The notes beneath the pieces are model-generated. The model was not told the DNA's origin. It made no database searches and saw nothing but the letters and a program-made list of their open reading frames with translations. From contig JBAKBP010000683.1 of the NCBI GenBank assembly GCA_037953745.1, forward strand, positions 124,001 through 188,000: a DNA stretch of 64,000 nt, read 5' to 3'. Both the position numbers and the translations under genes were made by a program. The DNA is from Lithodes maja (taxonomy: Eukaryota; Arthropoda; Malacostraca; Decapoda; Lithodidae). This document shows, piece by piece, positions 1-9,007 of this stretch; within the stretch, counting starts at the first letter, position 1; every line of letters starts with the position of its first letter.

Positions 1-1
1 T

Positions 2-2879
2 GTAAAGGTCATCCCGAGCGAAGAATGTATCCCCCAGCATAAGCTACTTGTGTGCGACATGAGCTTATACAGAGATCCTAAGCGCAAGAAGGTTTACATA
101 CCCAAAAGGAAAGTGTGGCTGCTGAAGGACAAGGAAATGAGGGATAGGTTTCATAATGAACTGGAGGAAATGAATAGAAATAAGGAAGCTAGGCCTAACG
201 ATGTAAATAGCCAATGGAACTTTCTTAAGCATAGCCTTATCGCTGCCACTGACAAAGTCTGTGGGAAAACAAAGGGTCACCCCAGGAATAAGACCTCTTG
301 GTGGTGGAACGATGAGGTAGAACATGCTGTGAAAGAGAAAAGGAGATGCTTCAAAGCATGGAAGAAAGGAGGCAGCAGGGAGGAATACCAGGCAGCTAAA
401 CGAACTGCCAAAAGAGTTATTTACAATGCTAAAAATCGCATTAAGGACCTGGTCCTCGAACAAGTGTGTAACACTGACAATCCCAATGGGATCTTCAACC
501 TAGCTAGGCGAGTTAAAAATGACAGTAGGGATATAATAGGTGAACAGTGTGTTCGAGATGATAATGGGAAGATTGTGTATGCAGAAAATGAAATCAGAGA
601 AGCATGGAAGGTACACTATGAACGATTGCTAAATGTAGAGTTTGAATGGGATAAGGAACAGCTTAGTATCGAAAAACCAATATCTGGGCCCCCTCCTTTG
701 ATAGCACCAGCTGTAGTGAGCGACGCAATCAATAAAATGAAGGACGGTAAAGCTCCAGGTTGCTCCGACATTGTCGCTGAGATGATAAAAGCCTCAGGGG
801 AGATTGATGTAAACTTAGTCACTGAGTTGATAAACACCATTATTAAAGATGTGAAAATCCCAGAGGATTGGCTCAAAAGTGTAATAGTAAATATATACAA
901 AGGAAAAGGGGATGCGCTAGATAGAGGAAATTATAGGGGCCTGAAAATGCTTGACCAAATCATGAAGGTCTGTGAGAGAGTCCTTGAGGGTTTGATCAGG
1001 CAAAGCATCTCTATTGATGATATGCAGTTTGGTTTTATGCCAGGACGTGGTACAACCGATGCTATCTTCATAGTCAGGCAGATACAGGAAAGATACCTAC
1101 TAAAAGGCAGGGATCTTTACTTTGTGTTTGTGGACCTGGAGAAGGCCTTTGATAGGGTACCTAGAGATGTTGTACAGTGGGCTATGAGGAAACTTGGTGT
1201 GGAAGAGTGGCTGGTGCGTGTGATAATGAAGATGTATGAGGATTCGCGAAGTTCGGTGAGGGTGAAGGGTGTACTGAGTGATGAGTTCGCAGTCCGTGTT
1301 GGAGTCCATCAGGGTTCAGTGTTAAGCCCCCTCCTCTTTATTATGGTCTTGGAGGCGCTGTCTAGAGTTTTTAGAGGCGGACTCCCGTTGGAACTGTTTT
1401 ATGCAGACGATTTAGTCCTAATAGCTGACAGTATGCAGGATGCTGAGGCCAAATTCAGAAAGTGGAGAGAGGGCATGGCGAGCAAGGGTTTAAGAGTCAA
1501 TATTAACAAAACCAAGGTTATGCATTGTAGTTTGAGACGAGGCAATGTGGAAAAGAGCGGTGCATACCCATGTGCAGTGTGTGGAAAGGGAGTGGGCGTT
1601 AACTCAATTCAATGTAGCATCTGTCGATGTTGGGTACACCATGGGAGTAAGCGCTGTAGTAGAATAAAAGGGCCCCTGCCGAAGGATAAGTCAGAAATAG
1701 AGAAATTTGAGTGCGTAGTGTACAAAGGCGAGCTTGTGTTAAGTGATGATCCTGTGGCTGTGAATTTTGGAAATGAGTCTTTGGAGCTGGTGAACAAGTT
1801 TTGTTACCTAGGAGATACCATCTCTGCCGGTGGTGGGGCCGAGGCTGCCACTGTTGCTAGAATTAGGTGTGGCTGGGGGAAGTTCAGAGAATTGATGCCT
1901 CTCCCCCTGAAGGGAAAGGTGTATGCCTCATGTGTTAGAAGTGCAATGACGTATGCCTCAGAAACATGGGCCGTTAAAGTAGAGGATGTCAACAGAATGG
2001 AGCGTAATGAGATGAGAATGGTGAGATGGATGTGTGGGGCCAGGCTACAGGATAGAATAACAAATGTTGAGCTGAGGAGACGTTTAGGTATAAAGAGTAT
2101 TAGCGAGGTGATGCGTACAAGTTGTTGTTGTTGTTGTTGTTGTTTTTCCCCAAGCTGCCTGGCCGAACAGCCCCAAGGCCCTGAGCAAGGCCAAGGCCAC
2201 AACCGAGCGCCCCCACAGAACCCTCCCCGCCGACCACAATAAAGCCTGGGTGACCGAAGCCACTCCATGGCGGGGAGCTGAGGAGGGCGCGGAAACGCCC
2301 TGGAAACCAAAGCCCCACCCAGGGCCCTGTGCCCCTCAGCAATTATGAAGAGAAAGTTGAGGGGCAAAGGAAAGATGTGACGCTTTGGCTTCCAATCTTG
2401 GTAGATTAGGAGGTCAATCCACGCAAGAGACGCCGTCACTTGAGATCTAGAAAATATATAAGTAAAAGGAACAGTCAGAGTAAGCTATGGGTATGGCAGA
2501 GATCGCTCAGTTCTCACTCTGATAGACCAGCCCATCACCACATGACTAGAACCCAATCCTCTCAGCATCAGCTAGGAAAGGCCCTAGAAAGCCGCCTTTG
2601 GCGGGGGGATAGCTCCCCTATTTCAACCCTTTTCGGGGTTGGGCACCCGCCCTGATGCGTACAAGTAGACTGGGATGGTATGGACATGTGGAGAGAATGG
2701 ATGAACAAAATTGGGTGAAAAAATGCAGGTCTGTGATTGTGGAGGGAGCTGCACCAAGGAGTGGACCGAGGAAGACCTGGGATCGGACTATACGCGCCGA
2801 TCTCAAATCCAAGAACTTGACAAGTGAAGCAGCCCTTAACAGGGTTGCCTGGAATGCCGCCATTAGGACAAGAGACTGA
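2..2879 (+). pseudogene. LINE 'A' reverse transcriptase polyprotein, split by a SINE
   Basis: This would copy the element's RNA into DNA at a nicked target. The frame is open from base 2 (end of an endonuclease domain, reading KVIPSEECIPQHKLLVCD) to base 2122, and resumes in the same protein at 2655-2879. RT signatures are visible: KAPGCSDIVAEMI, motif A VDLEKAFDRVP near 1131-1163, HQGSVLSPLL near 1306, and the catalytic FYADDLVL near 1396-1419. A Cys-rich segment (CAVC, CSIC, WVHHGSKRC; about 1570-1660) sits between the RT core and the C-terminal domain and probably binds zinc. Removing the SINE and one target copy rejoins MRTS to RLGWYGHVERMDE, so the SINE landed in a previously open frame. 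The six to eight cysteines near 2121-2144 are the SINE's (GTT)n tail read through, not LINE protein. The start is outside the window. Confidence 0.85.
2123..2652 (-). mobile_element. SINE-like retroposon (~530 bp), (AAC)n tail, LINE-derived 3' end
   Basis: The insertion is flanked by perfect 14-bp direct repeats TGATGCGTACAAGT (2109-2122 and 2653-2666). On the minus strand it ends in (AAC)n. Its last ~80 bp closely match the 3' end of the LINE at 56490-59138, sharing GGGGCTGTTCGGCCAGGCAG and the same AAC tail. The 5' ~400 bp do not resemble that LINE and show no convincing tRNA A/B boxes, only a weak B-box-like GGTTCTAGTC. It could be a SINE that borrowed the LINE tail, or an internally deleted LINE with an unrelated 5' leader. 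Confidence 0.8.
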
Positions 2880-2936
2880 AACTGCACTTATATGTGGAAC
2901 ACTCAGTCTTAAAATTTTATGTATGTATGTATGTAA

Positions 2937-2973
2937 AGAAAGTGGTCCAGAAAACCGGCCCATCCCCCCTTAA
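2937..2973 (-). mobile_element. terminal fragment of the GGGGGATGGG TTAA-MITE family
   Basis: This is the reverse complement of the left end of the element at 8376-8749 (AGAAAGTGGTCCAGAAAACC, then GGCCCATCCCCCC) and ends at the TTAA that also starts the next MITE. Confidence 0.7.
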
Positions 2974-3268
2974 CCCTCCGGATCCGGGGGCCCTCATATG
3001 AGGCGGATCGCTGTGTCCGGGGTCATTTTCACACAGTCAAGCTTCATAATTCAGTAGCTACTGATTGAGACCACCTAGAGCAGTCAATTTGTTTGCAAAT
3101 TGTAAAACATCTTGTTGTCTGTAGGCTGCCGTTGAGATGACATCGCTACAACGCGTGATTGCCGAGTTATGATGATTTTAGCGGCGATTTTTAGCGGCGA
3201 TTTTGCCTCATATGAGGCCTCCCGGATTCCTGCCAATATTTTTGTTTGCCTCATATTCCGAGGGTTAA
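2970..3268. mobile_element. TTAA-flanked MITE with TIR CCCTCCGGAT / ATTCCGAGGG
   Basis: A segment of 291 bp lies between TTAA at 2970-2973 and TTAA at 3265-3268. Terminal repeats CCCTCCGGAT and ATTCCGAGGG are imperfect inverted copies; CCTCATATGAGG palindromes sit near both ends. TTAA duplication is the hallmark of piggyBac-type transposition; no transposase is encoded. Confidence 0.6.
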
Positions 3269-3337
3269 ACTGCGTACAATCGTCTAAATATAGCTAGACT
3301 ATAACTAAAAGGACGTCACCGGTACAGAAGGGGTTAA
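3265..3337. mobile_element. half of a GTACCGG-family TTAA foldback element
   Basis: It matches 4446-4516 closely and ends in CCGGTACAGAAGGGGTTAA. It shares its left TTAA with the preceding MITE. 3338-3432 is purine-rich flank with nothing recognisable. Confidence 0.55.
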
Positions 3338-3432
3338 TAGTGCATGCTGGTTAAGAAACAGGGTAGAGGGAAAGAAAATAATAAAAAAGTAAAAGCATAG
3401 AAGAGACGAAGAAGAGGAGAGCAAAGATGATA

Positions 3433-3464
3433 TTAACCCTCTCCGACATATGACCCAATTTTGA

Positions 3465-3502
<38 letters not shown>

Positions 3503-4083
3503 CTATATTCCAACTTACTTCCTCTCGGGCATAGGCTGAGAGCCTTAACATTCACCGCTTTACAATGAACAGTGAAGCCCGTGAGGTCTTGTTCCAGTCT
3601 AGGGAGTGAGACATGTGAAGCACGTAGAGTACAACGAGCACCTGCCATCTTGCCTTCACATGAGGCACGGTGCTCACTCATGGCCCGAAACGACCCCATC
3701 TCTGAAGCCATCTCGTTCCCGTGCTTCACTGTCTCACCCTCTACACTCGGACTCTCACACTTACACACACACAACGCCACCTGTTGAGCAGATAACTCAC
3801 CAGGCATTGCACCCCTATAGCATATTTTGAATATGGGAATATTCATACAGTGCTATTTAATCAGGGAACAATGAGGCCTATTAGGGATAGCCTACTTTAA
3901 AACCTTTGTTACCATCAGGGGTATTTAGAAATCTTTAGTTTAGTTACTTCAACCTCTGCAGTTGTCTTTGAGTTAGCTGTGGGCAGAAAACTAATTTTGG
4001 AGAGGTAATTATAAGAGTGAGAGAACTCTATTTCTTATTGCTAATCTGGCAACCTCTGCATCATATGTGCGTGAAAGGGTTAA
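3433..4083 (-). mobile_element. TTAA MITE (family of 48173-48393) interrupted by a SINE
   Basis: The ends TTAACCCTCTCCGACATATG and the right end GTGAAAGGGTTAA correspond to the uninterrupted 221-bp copy at 48173-48393 read in reverse. The interior AATTTTGAGCC / CCTATTAGGGATA is split by the poly-T insertion at 3468-3876. A third, damaged copy is at about 5830-6041. Confidence 0.75.
3468..3876 (-). mobile_element. poly-A SINE, copy 1
   Basis: On the minus strand this starts at CCTCATTGTTCCCTGATTAA and ends in an uninterrupted ~35-nt poly-A. A second copy with the same ends and clear similarity throughout is at 7131-7473. The target duplication is very short (GCC) or absent. The long clean A-tract suggests a fairly recent insertion. 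Origin of the body (tRNA, 7SL or 5S) is not recognisable to me. Confidence 0.75.
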
Positions 4084-4516
4084 CCCCTTCTGTACCGGCA
4101 ACGTCTTATTAATTATAGGTTTCCTATATTTAGACAATTTTGTGCAGTTATGCGGGATCTGAGGTAGTGAAAACGGTTAAGTAAGATAGTCCGAAGCCTG
4201 TTAATAGACCACTTACAAGTTTCATTCTATAAGGAAGTTGGAACTGTAGATATTGATATTCAAGATAATTAACTGTTAAAATGCGGTTGTAGTACATTTA
4301 TAAATACATAAAACCCAATTCAGCATCCTATTTAGCCATTAGAAACCTACATAATTATTGTATTTATATTTACCATCTTTGTCTACAGCTCCAACTTCCT
4401 TATAGCCTGAAACTCAGAAGTGGTCAATTGCTGGAGGCCCTTTTTAAACTACACACAATCGTCTAAATATAGCTAGAATATAATGAAAGAGACGTCGCCG
4501 GTACAGAAGGGGTTAA
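4080..4516. mobile_element. complete GTACCGG-family TTAA foldback element
   Basis: Inverted ends TTAACCCCTTCTGTACCGG and CCGGTACAGAAGGGGTTAA bound 437 bp, and inverted similarity continues inward (TATAAGGAAGTTGGAACTGTAG versus its complement further on). The left TTAA is shared with the MITE at 3433-4083. Fragments of this family recur at 3265, 5793, 6718, 37021, 38084 and 61237, making it the commonest MITE in the window. 4517-4564 is unremarkable spacer. Confidence 0.7.
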
Positions 4517-4564
4517 GAGCATGTATTATGATTTAGGTTGAGGTACCTAGAGATAGAATAGTGC

Positions 4565-5303
4565 TTAACCCAGCAAGTGCGGATCTCCTTATATAAGGCC
4601 TACCGGTGGGCTGCGGAACTCCTTATATAATCCAAGGCCTAAAAAAAAAAAACATTTAAATCAGCCCAGTATATTTTTTTTTTAGTTTTTTTTTGTATTG
4701 CCCCTTGGCCATGCCAAATATCACTCTTCCACATCCCCTCATTCCACCCTTCAATTATCACCTTTTCTCCATGTTATTCCCTTATTCTTAGGTATATATT
4801 CGTGCTAACATTAGCGAGTGAGGAACTACATGAACGAAGGCGGTGCTGGTTGGGGGGAGGGGCGTCGACTGACTGGGGACAGAGGTGCATGGGGGCGGTT
4901 CGTTGGTGGCCACCCCTTCGGGGATCACGGCGTCAGGCAATATAGATAGATAGAACATTAGCGAGTTGCTAGCGGGGCGTGGTCATCTGTGTTACCAAGC
5001 GTGGGAAAGAGCGAGAGAGACTACCACGCAACAGTGTCTCTCCAGCCAGAGAGACATCTCTGCCTCAGCCATAACTTATGTAACTCCCGGCCTCTATTGC
5101 CGATTTTGACCATCCAAACGCTGTTTCCACTTGTTTTATTGCTGTAACAGGTTAATACCTTTATAATCAACGTAAAATAGGCGTATATGGATAAGTATTA
5201 ATGATATTTATGGTACGATGACGATTTGAGTTTAGGAAACAGTCTAAATACCTCCGCACAGGGTGGGTTGGCCAATACCCCACCTATGCAGCGGAGAGGT
5301 TAA
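4565..5303 (-). mobile_element. TTAA MITE, GAAGTGCGC family copy 3, with inserted LINE tail
   Basis: It is homologous, in reverse, to 7738-8379 and 14910-15546: an AGTGCGG-rich left end, the GTGCTAACATTAGCGAG segment, GTTAATACCTTTATAATCAA, and a right end GAGAGGTTAA. TTAA at both ends. It carries the LINE 3' fragment 4819-4953. Confidence 0.65.
4819..4953 (+). mobile_element. 5'-truncated 3' end of the (TAGA)n-tailed LINE
   Basis: This 135-bp insertion encodes the C-terminus seen at 20119 and 51671 (NEGGAGWGEGRRLTGDRG) and ends in (TAGA)n. It is flanked by perfect 12-bp direct repeats AACATTAGCGAG (4807-4818, 4954-4965). Confidence 0.9.
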
Positions 5304-5650
5304 GGGGGGGGGGGGGGGGGATGGGACGCTTTTCTGGACCCCCTTCTCCCTAATGTTTAGCCCCACTAGTTTTGAGATTATAAGACATTCGGCCATTTTT
5401 ACACCTTTTGTCCCATTTCGTTGTCAATTTCAATACCTTTCAAGGTGTCGATTTAACCTGGCGAGCGATAGCGAGCTTGCAAATTTAAGAGGAACCGGTA
5501 CATTTTTCTACCGAAAAATGTACAAATTTATCTTGAAGGGGGGTCTAGGGGGTGTTTTTCTAAGCTTGATGGAGGTCTATGGAAGAAACTAAAAAAAAAA
5601 ATATGAATAAATGAATTAATAGACCAAACAAACAGTCAGTCTCCCCTTAA
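5300..5650 (+). mobile_element. TTAA MITE, GGGGGATGGG family copy 1
   Basis: It lies between TTAA 5300-5303 and TTAA 5647-5650 with ends of G-run plus ATGGG and CTCCCC. It is homologous along its length to 8376-8749 (TTTTCTACCGAAAAATGTAC is shared). The left end holds an 18-nt G run (5304-5321). It shares TTAA 5300 with the preceding MITE. 5651-5790 is purine-rich low-complexity sequence. Confidence 0.7.
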
Positions 5651-5792
5651 TAGTGCATGGTGGAGGGCATGAAAGAATAGATAGGGCCTATAAAGAAGAA
5701 TATACAGTAAAAGGAAGTAAAGGAGAGCAGAGAAAATATTTAAGACTCTTACTTTTGCTTAGATTGAGATACAGAGAGATAGAATGCTGTCT

Positions 5793-6186
5793 CAACCCCT
5801 TCTTTACCGGCGACCTTTCACGTTTTTATGGCGCAGAGGTTGCCAGATTAGCAATAAGAAATAGAGTTCTCTCACTCTTATAATTACCTCTCCAAAATTA
5901 GTTTTCTGCCCACAGCTAACTCAAAAGACAACTGCAGAGGTTGAAGTAACTAAACTAAAGGTTTCTAAATACCCCTGATGGTAACAAAGGCTTTAAAGTA
6001 TCCCCAATAGGCTCAAAATCGCGTCATACGTCTGAGAGGGTTAAGAATGATCTGTGTTAGTATAAAGGATTAAGTGAGATAGTTCAAAGCCTGTAAATTG
6101 TTGGAGGTCTTATTTAAGCTGAATAAAATCGTCTAATAGTAGCCACAATAAAGTTAAAAGAACGGCCTCGGTAATGAAGGGGTTAA
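5793..6186. mobile_element. GTACCGG foldback with a nested damaged MITE
   Basis: The outer ends are CAACCCCTTCTTTACCGG and TCGGTAATGAAGGGGTTAA. Between about 5830 and 6041 lies sequence matching the 48173-48393 MITE (GCAGAGGTTGCCAGATTAGC through GTCTGAGAGGGTTAA), whose left terminus has been lost. Confidence 0.55.
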
Positions 6187-6717
6187 TAGTGCCTGGTGGC
6201 AAGAAGCAATGCAGAAGGAAATACAATACTAGAAAACCATGTACAAGAATAGAAGAGCAGAGAAGGGATATGTATTTTTGTATAAAGTAAAGTACATCAA
6301 AATGGAATGGTAGCCTACCTATTATATTCAAGGTAGTAAGCTACAAGTCTCTCTCTCTCTCACTCACAGTTTACCCCCCAACCCCACCCCTCCTAACTCA
6401 TCAGGGTGGCTAAGATGGTCACTAGTCAGCAGGGTTGTGTCAGCACCCATAGCACTCACTGTGTAGGGGTAAACACACATACACATTACATACACACACA
6501 CACTAGTCAGCATAAGTCGGGTCTAGGGGGTGTTTTTTAAGCTTGGAGGTCTAGCGAGGAAACTCAAATATAAATTAATACATGAATACATAGACCAAAA
6601 ACCAAGCACCTGTCCCTTGAACCAGCCGTTGGATGCCTCTACATTCGCACCTACTCCCGATTCTACTTTGATGTATTTTTTAAACTTAAATTTATTACAT
6701 TAAGTTAGGTTTGCTTA
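6187..6717. other. low-complexity and MITE debris
   Basis: It contains (CT)n near 6348-6365, CACACA runs near 6472-6505, and at 6515-6625 a remnant of the GGGGGATGGG MITE family (GTCTAGGGGGTGTTTTTTAA). No coding or RNA gene is visible. Confidence 0.5.
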
Positions 6718-6960
6718 ACCCATACTGTACTGGAGACGTCCTTTTATCTCTATTCTGGCTACTAATAGACGATTGTATTCAGTCTTAAAAGGGCCTCCAG
6801 CAATTAACATACTGCGGCCATGGCGTCCCAGGAGCTGTTGGCTTCTATAAGTGCCCGACTCTCCCAAATATACCTTGAGTGAGTGGGTTCGAATCCTGGT
6901 CAGGATACCTTTCTCTCAACCAGTGGTAGGTTAAGCCTGATAATGATCGGTTAGGTTAGG
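6718..6960 (+). repeat. half GTACCGG element followed by tRNA-like (Leu-like) sequence
   Basis: 6718-6820 is the arm of a GTACCGG element (TTAACCCATACTGTACTGG; CTACTAATAGACGATTGTAT). 6825-6905 resembles a tRNA-derived SINE head: an A-box-like GGCCATGGCGTCCCAGGAG and a good B box GGTTCGAATCC at 6888-6898. No intact cloverleaf can be drawn, so this is not called a tRNA gene. Confidence 0.45.
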
Positions 6961-6970
6961 TAGGTTAATA

Positions 6971-7130
6971 GGGGAGGTGTGGTGGAGTGGTCATGCCACT
7001 GGATTGGTAATCCAATGGACCCAGGTTCAAATCCCGATATGTCAATGGGAAGATATTATTGGGATTGAATTTGTGCTGTACCTAGTATCAGTGCATTACC
7101 ACAAAGCCCACCGAAATGCCAAAAAAATAC
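6971..7130 (+). mobile_element. tRNA-derived SINE (Thr-like head)
   Basis: The first ~75 bp look like a tRNA: A box GGTGGAGTGGTC, an anticodon-like loop TTGGTAA between short pairing arms, and B box GGTTCAAATCC. A non-tRNA body and a short A-rich end (CCAAAAAAATA) follow, and the poly-A SINE starts immediately after. Confidence 0.55.
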
Positions 7131-7440
7131 CCTCATTGTTCCCTGATTAAATAACACTGTATGAATATTCCCATATTCAAAATATGTTACAGGGGGACAA
7201 TGCCTAGTGAGTTCACTGCTCAATAGGTGGCATTCTGAGAGTGAGGGTCTGAGTCTGGAGGGTGAAACGGTGAAGCACTTGAGCGAAGCAACCAGCCGCT
7301 TCAGAGATGGAGCTGCTTTGAGCCATGATGGATGCTTCACATGTCTCACTCCCCAGGCTGGAACAAGACCTCACGGGCTTCACCGTGTTGAGCGGTGGAA
7401 TGTACAGGCTCTCAGCCTATGCCCGAGAGGGAGTAGTTGG

Positions 7441-7473
<33 letters not shown>
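7131..7473 (+). mobile_element. poly-A SINE, copy 2
   Basis: It begins CCTCATTGTTCCCTGATTAA, shares CTCAGCCTATGCCCGAGAGG near the end with copy 1 (3468-3876, opposite strand), and ends in a 34-nt poly-A. It is inserted at the A-rich end of a tRNA-like SINE. Confidence 0.75.
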
Positions 7474-7475
<2 letters not shown>

Positions 7476-7499
7476 GGTTAGGTTATCTAGATATTCTGG

Positions 7500-7612
7500 G
7501 ATACTATAATTGGGCCTTATAATTAGGGTTGGGTGTGAGAGGGATCTGCCTTGTATGGGCCAATCGACTTTCTGCAAACTCCCATTTCCTTATGTTCTTA
7601 AACCGTCCAGTA
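7500..7612 (+). mobile_element. CR1-like LINE 3' end fragment
   Basis: It matches the 3' terminus of the minus-strand CR1 at 13968-14130 in the opposite orientation (GGGATCTGCCTTGTATGGGC; CTCCCATTTCCTTATGTTCT). 7613-7737 holds a GTACCGG arm remnant and a B-box-like GGTTCGAGTCC near 7704, with no gene. Confidence 0.6.
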
Positions 7613-7737
7613 TATTATTTTCTGGCAACTATTAGACTATTTTATTCAGTTTAAGAAAGACTGGAAAGGTGCTGGAAAGTTTTAGTTTGAGTGAGTTGTC
7701 TCAGGTTCGAGTCCCGGCACTCCCGGGACTTCCTCCT

Positions 7738-8030
7738 TTAACCTCTGAAGTGCGCATGGGGGTAATTGGAAACGTCCCCCTGTGCTGACGTATTTGAGGT
7801 GTTTCCGTCACTAAAATATTCATTGTGCCATTAATAGCATTAATACTTATCCATATGTGCCTATTATGGGTTGATTATAAAGGTATTAACCTGAAACAAC
7901 AATAAAACGAGTGAAAACAGCGTTTGGATGGTCAAAATCGGAGATATAGCCCGCGAGTTGTATAATGTATGGGTGAGGCAAACTGCTTTCCCGCCAATTT
8001 CCCCCAAGGCCACTGAGACACAGTCGATCG

Positions 8031-8069
<39 letters not shown>

Positions 8070-8379
8070 CACTCGCTTGCCATCAGTGATGACAACACCC
8101 ACCCTGCTTGCAACTCGCTAATGTTAGCACGAAAATATACCTCAGAATAAGGGAATAACAGGGAAAATAGGTGATAACTGAAGGAGAGGAGGAAAGTGGG
8201 GAAGGAGGGGAGGTAGAGGACTGAGATTTTGCATGGCCCAGGGGCCAAAAAAAAATAAAAAAATTTTTTTTTTTTTTTGTCGATGTCAAAAGTTTATTTA
8301 TTTTTTCACTCACTCATAAGAGTCTCCCCGCAGTCCGCCGGGGGAACTCTTAAGAGTCTCCCCGCAGTTCCCGGGTTAA
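7738..8379 (+). mobile_element. TTAA MITE, GAAGTGCGC family copy 1
   Basis: The ends are TTAACCTCTGAAGTGCGC and GCAGTTCCCGGGTTAA. It contains a (CT)n tract (8034-8067) and a ~40-bp direct repeat in its right arm (GAGTCTCCCCGCAGT twice). A copy at 14910-15546 has a precise TTAA insertion proven by an empty paralogue. Confidence 0.8.
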
Positions 8380-8749
8380 GGGGGGATGGGCCGGTTTTCT
8401 GGACCACTTTCTCTCTCATGTTTAGCCCCATTAGTTTCAGATGTTAAGATGTTTGCCCCATTAGTTAGTAAATTTTAAGTCCTTTCGCCCCATTTCTTCA
8501 TCAATATTTAGACCTTTCGTGCTATTTAGGTGTCGATTTTTTCCCTGGCGAACGATAGTGAGCCTGTCGGAAGAACCCGGCCGGAACATTTTTCTACCGA
8601 AAAATGTACAAATTAATCTAGAAGGGGGATCTAATGGATTTTTTTTTTTTTTTTTTTTTTTTTGTAATTTGATGGAGGTCTAGGGAGGAAACAAGAAAAA
8701 TAATGAATACATGCAAAAATCACCCAAAAAGTGAACCATCTCCCCTTAA
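8376..8749 (+). mobile_element. TTAA MITE, GGGGGATGGG family copy 2
   Basis: The ends are TTAAGGGGGGATGGG and CCATCTCCCCTTAA, with a poly-T tract at about 8640-8663. It shares TTAA 8376-8379 with the preceding element. 8750-9007 holds no feature except sequence (8905-9007) repeated at 11870-11965. Confidence 0.75.
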
Positions 8750-9007
8750 GCATCTTGATTTGGTAGCCCTGGTGTCGCGTGTGGGTCGGTTCGCCGCGGT
8801 TCCAATTACCGTCCGAGCTCGTTCGCGAACCGTCACTTGCTGCGAAATGTCTTGCTCCCGTTTGTCCCTGCTGGCTTTTCTTTGAGACGAAGATAGTGCA
8901 TGTTTTTGTAATTAATTAGAAATCTCGGGAAAACCTATTTTCCCCATTAGGCCTATCGATCGATGTTGAGACACGCTCGCTCCCCATAGTGATTTGAAAA
9001 GACATTA

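Larger units (their letters stand above)
1..2936 (+). mobile_element. LINE 'A', non-LTR retrotransposon cut by window start, (TATG)n tail
   Basis: The element enters the window inside its endonuclease/RT polyprotein and ends in a (TATG)n tail at about 2919-2934. It is interrupted at 2123-2652 by a SINE-like insertion with a 14-bp target duplication. A 5'-truncated copy of the same 3' end lies at 38213-38363 on the minus strand, which supports these tail boundaries. Clade is uncertain: the C-terminal half (YASETWAV, then RTSRLGWYGHVERMDE) recalls RTE/BovB-like LINEs. Confidence 0.85.

Noticed and set aside
2110..2242. Cysteine run and Pro-rich extension at the end of the LINE 'A' frame
   Set aside because: This is the (GTT)n tail and body of the SINE-like insertion, shown by the 14-bp TSD and resumption of the real protein at 2655.
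6971..7046. tRNA-Thr gene
   Set aside because: Acceptor and T-stem pairing are poor and it continues into a SINE body with an A-rich end; called a tRNA-derived SINE instead.
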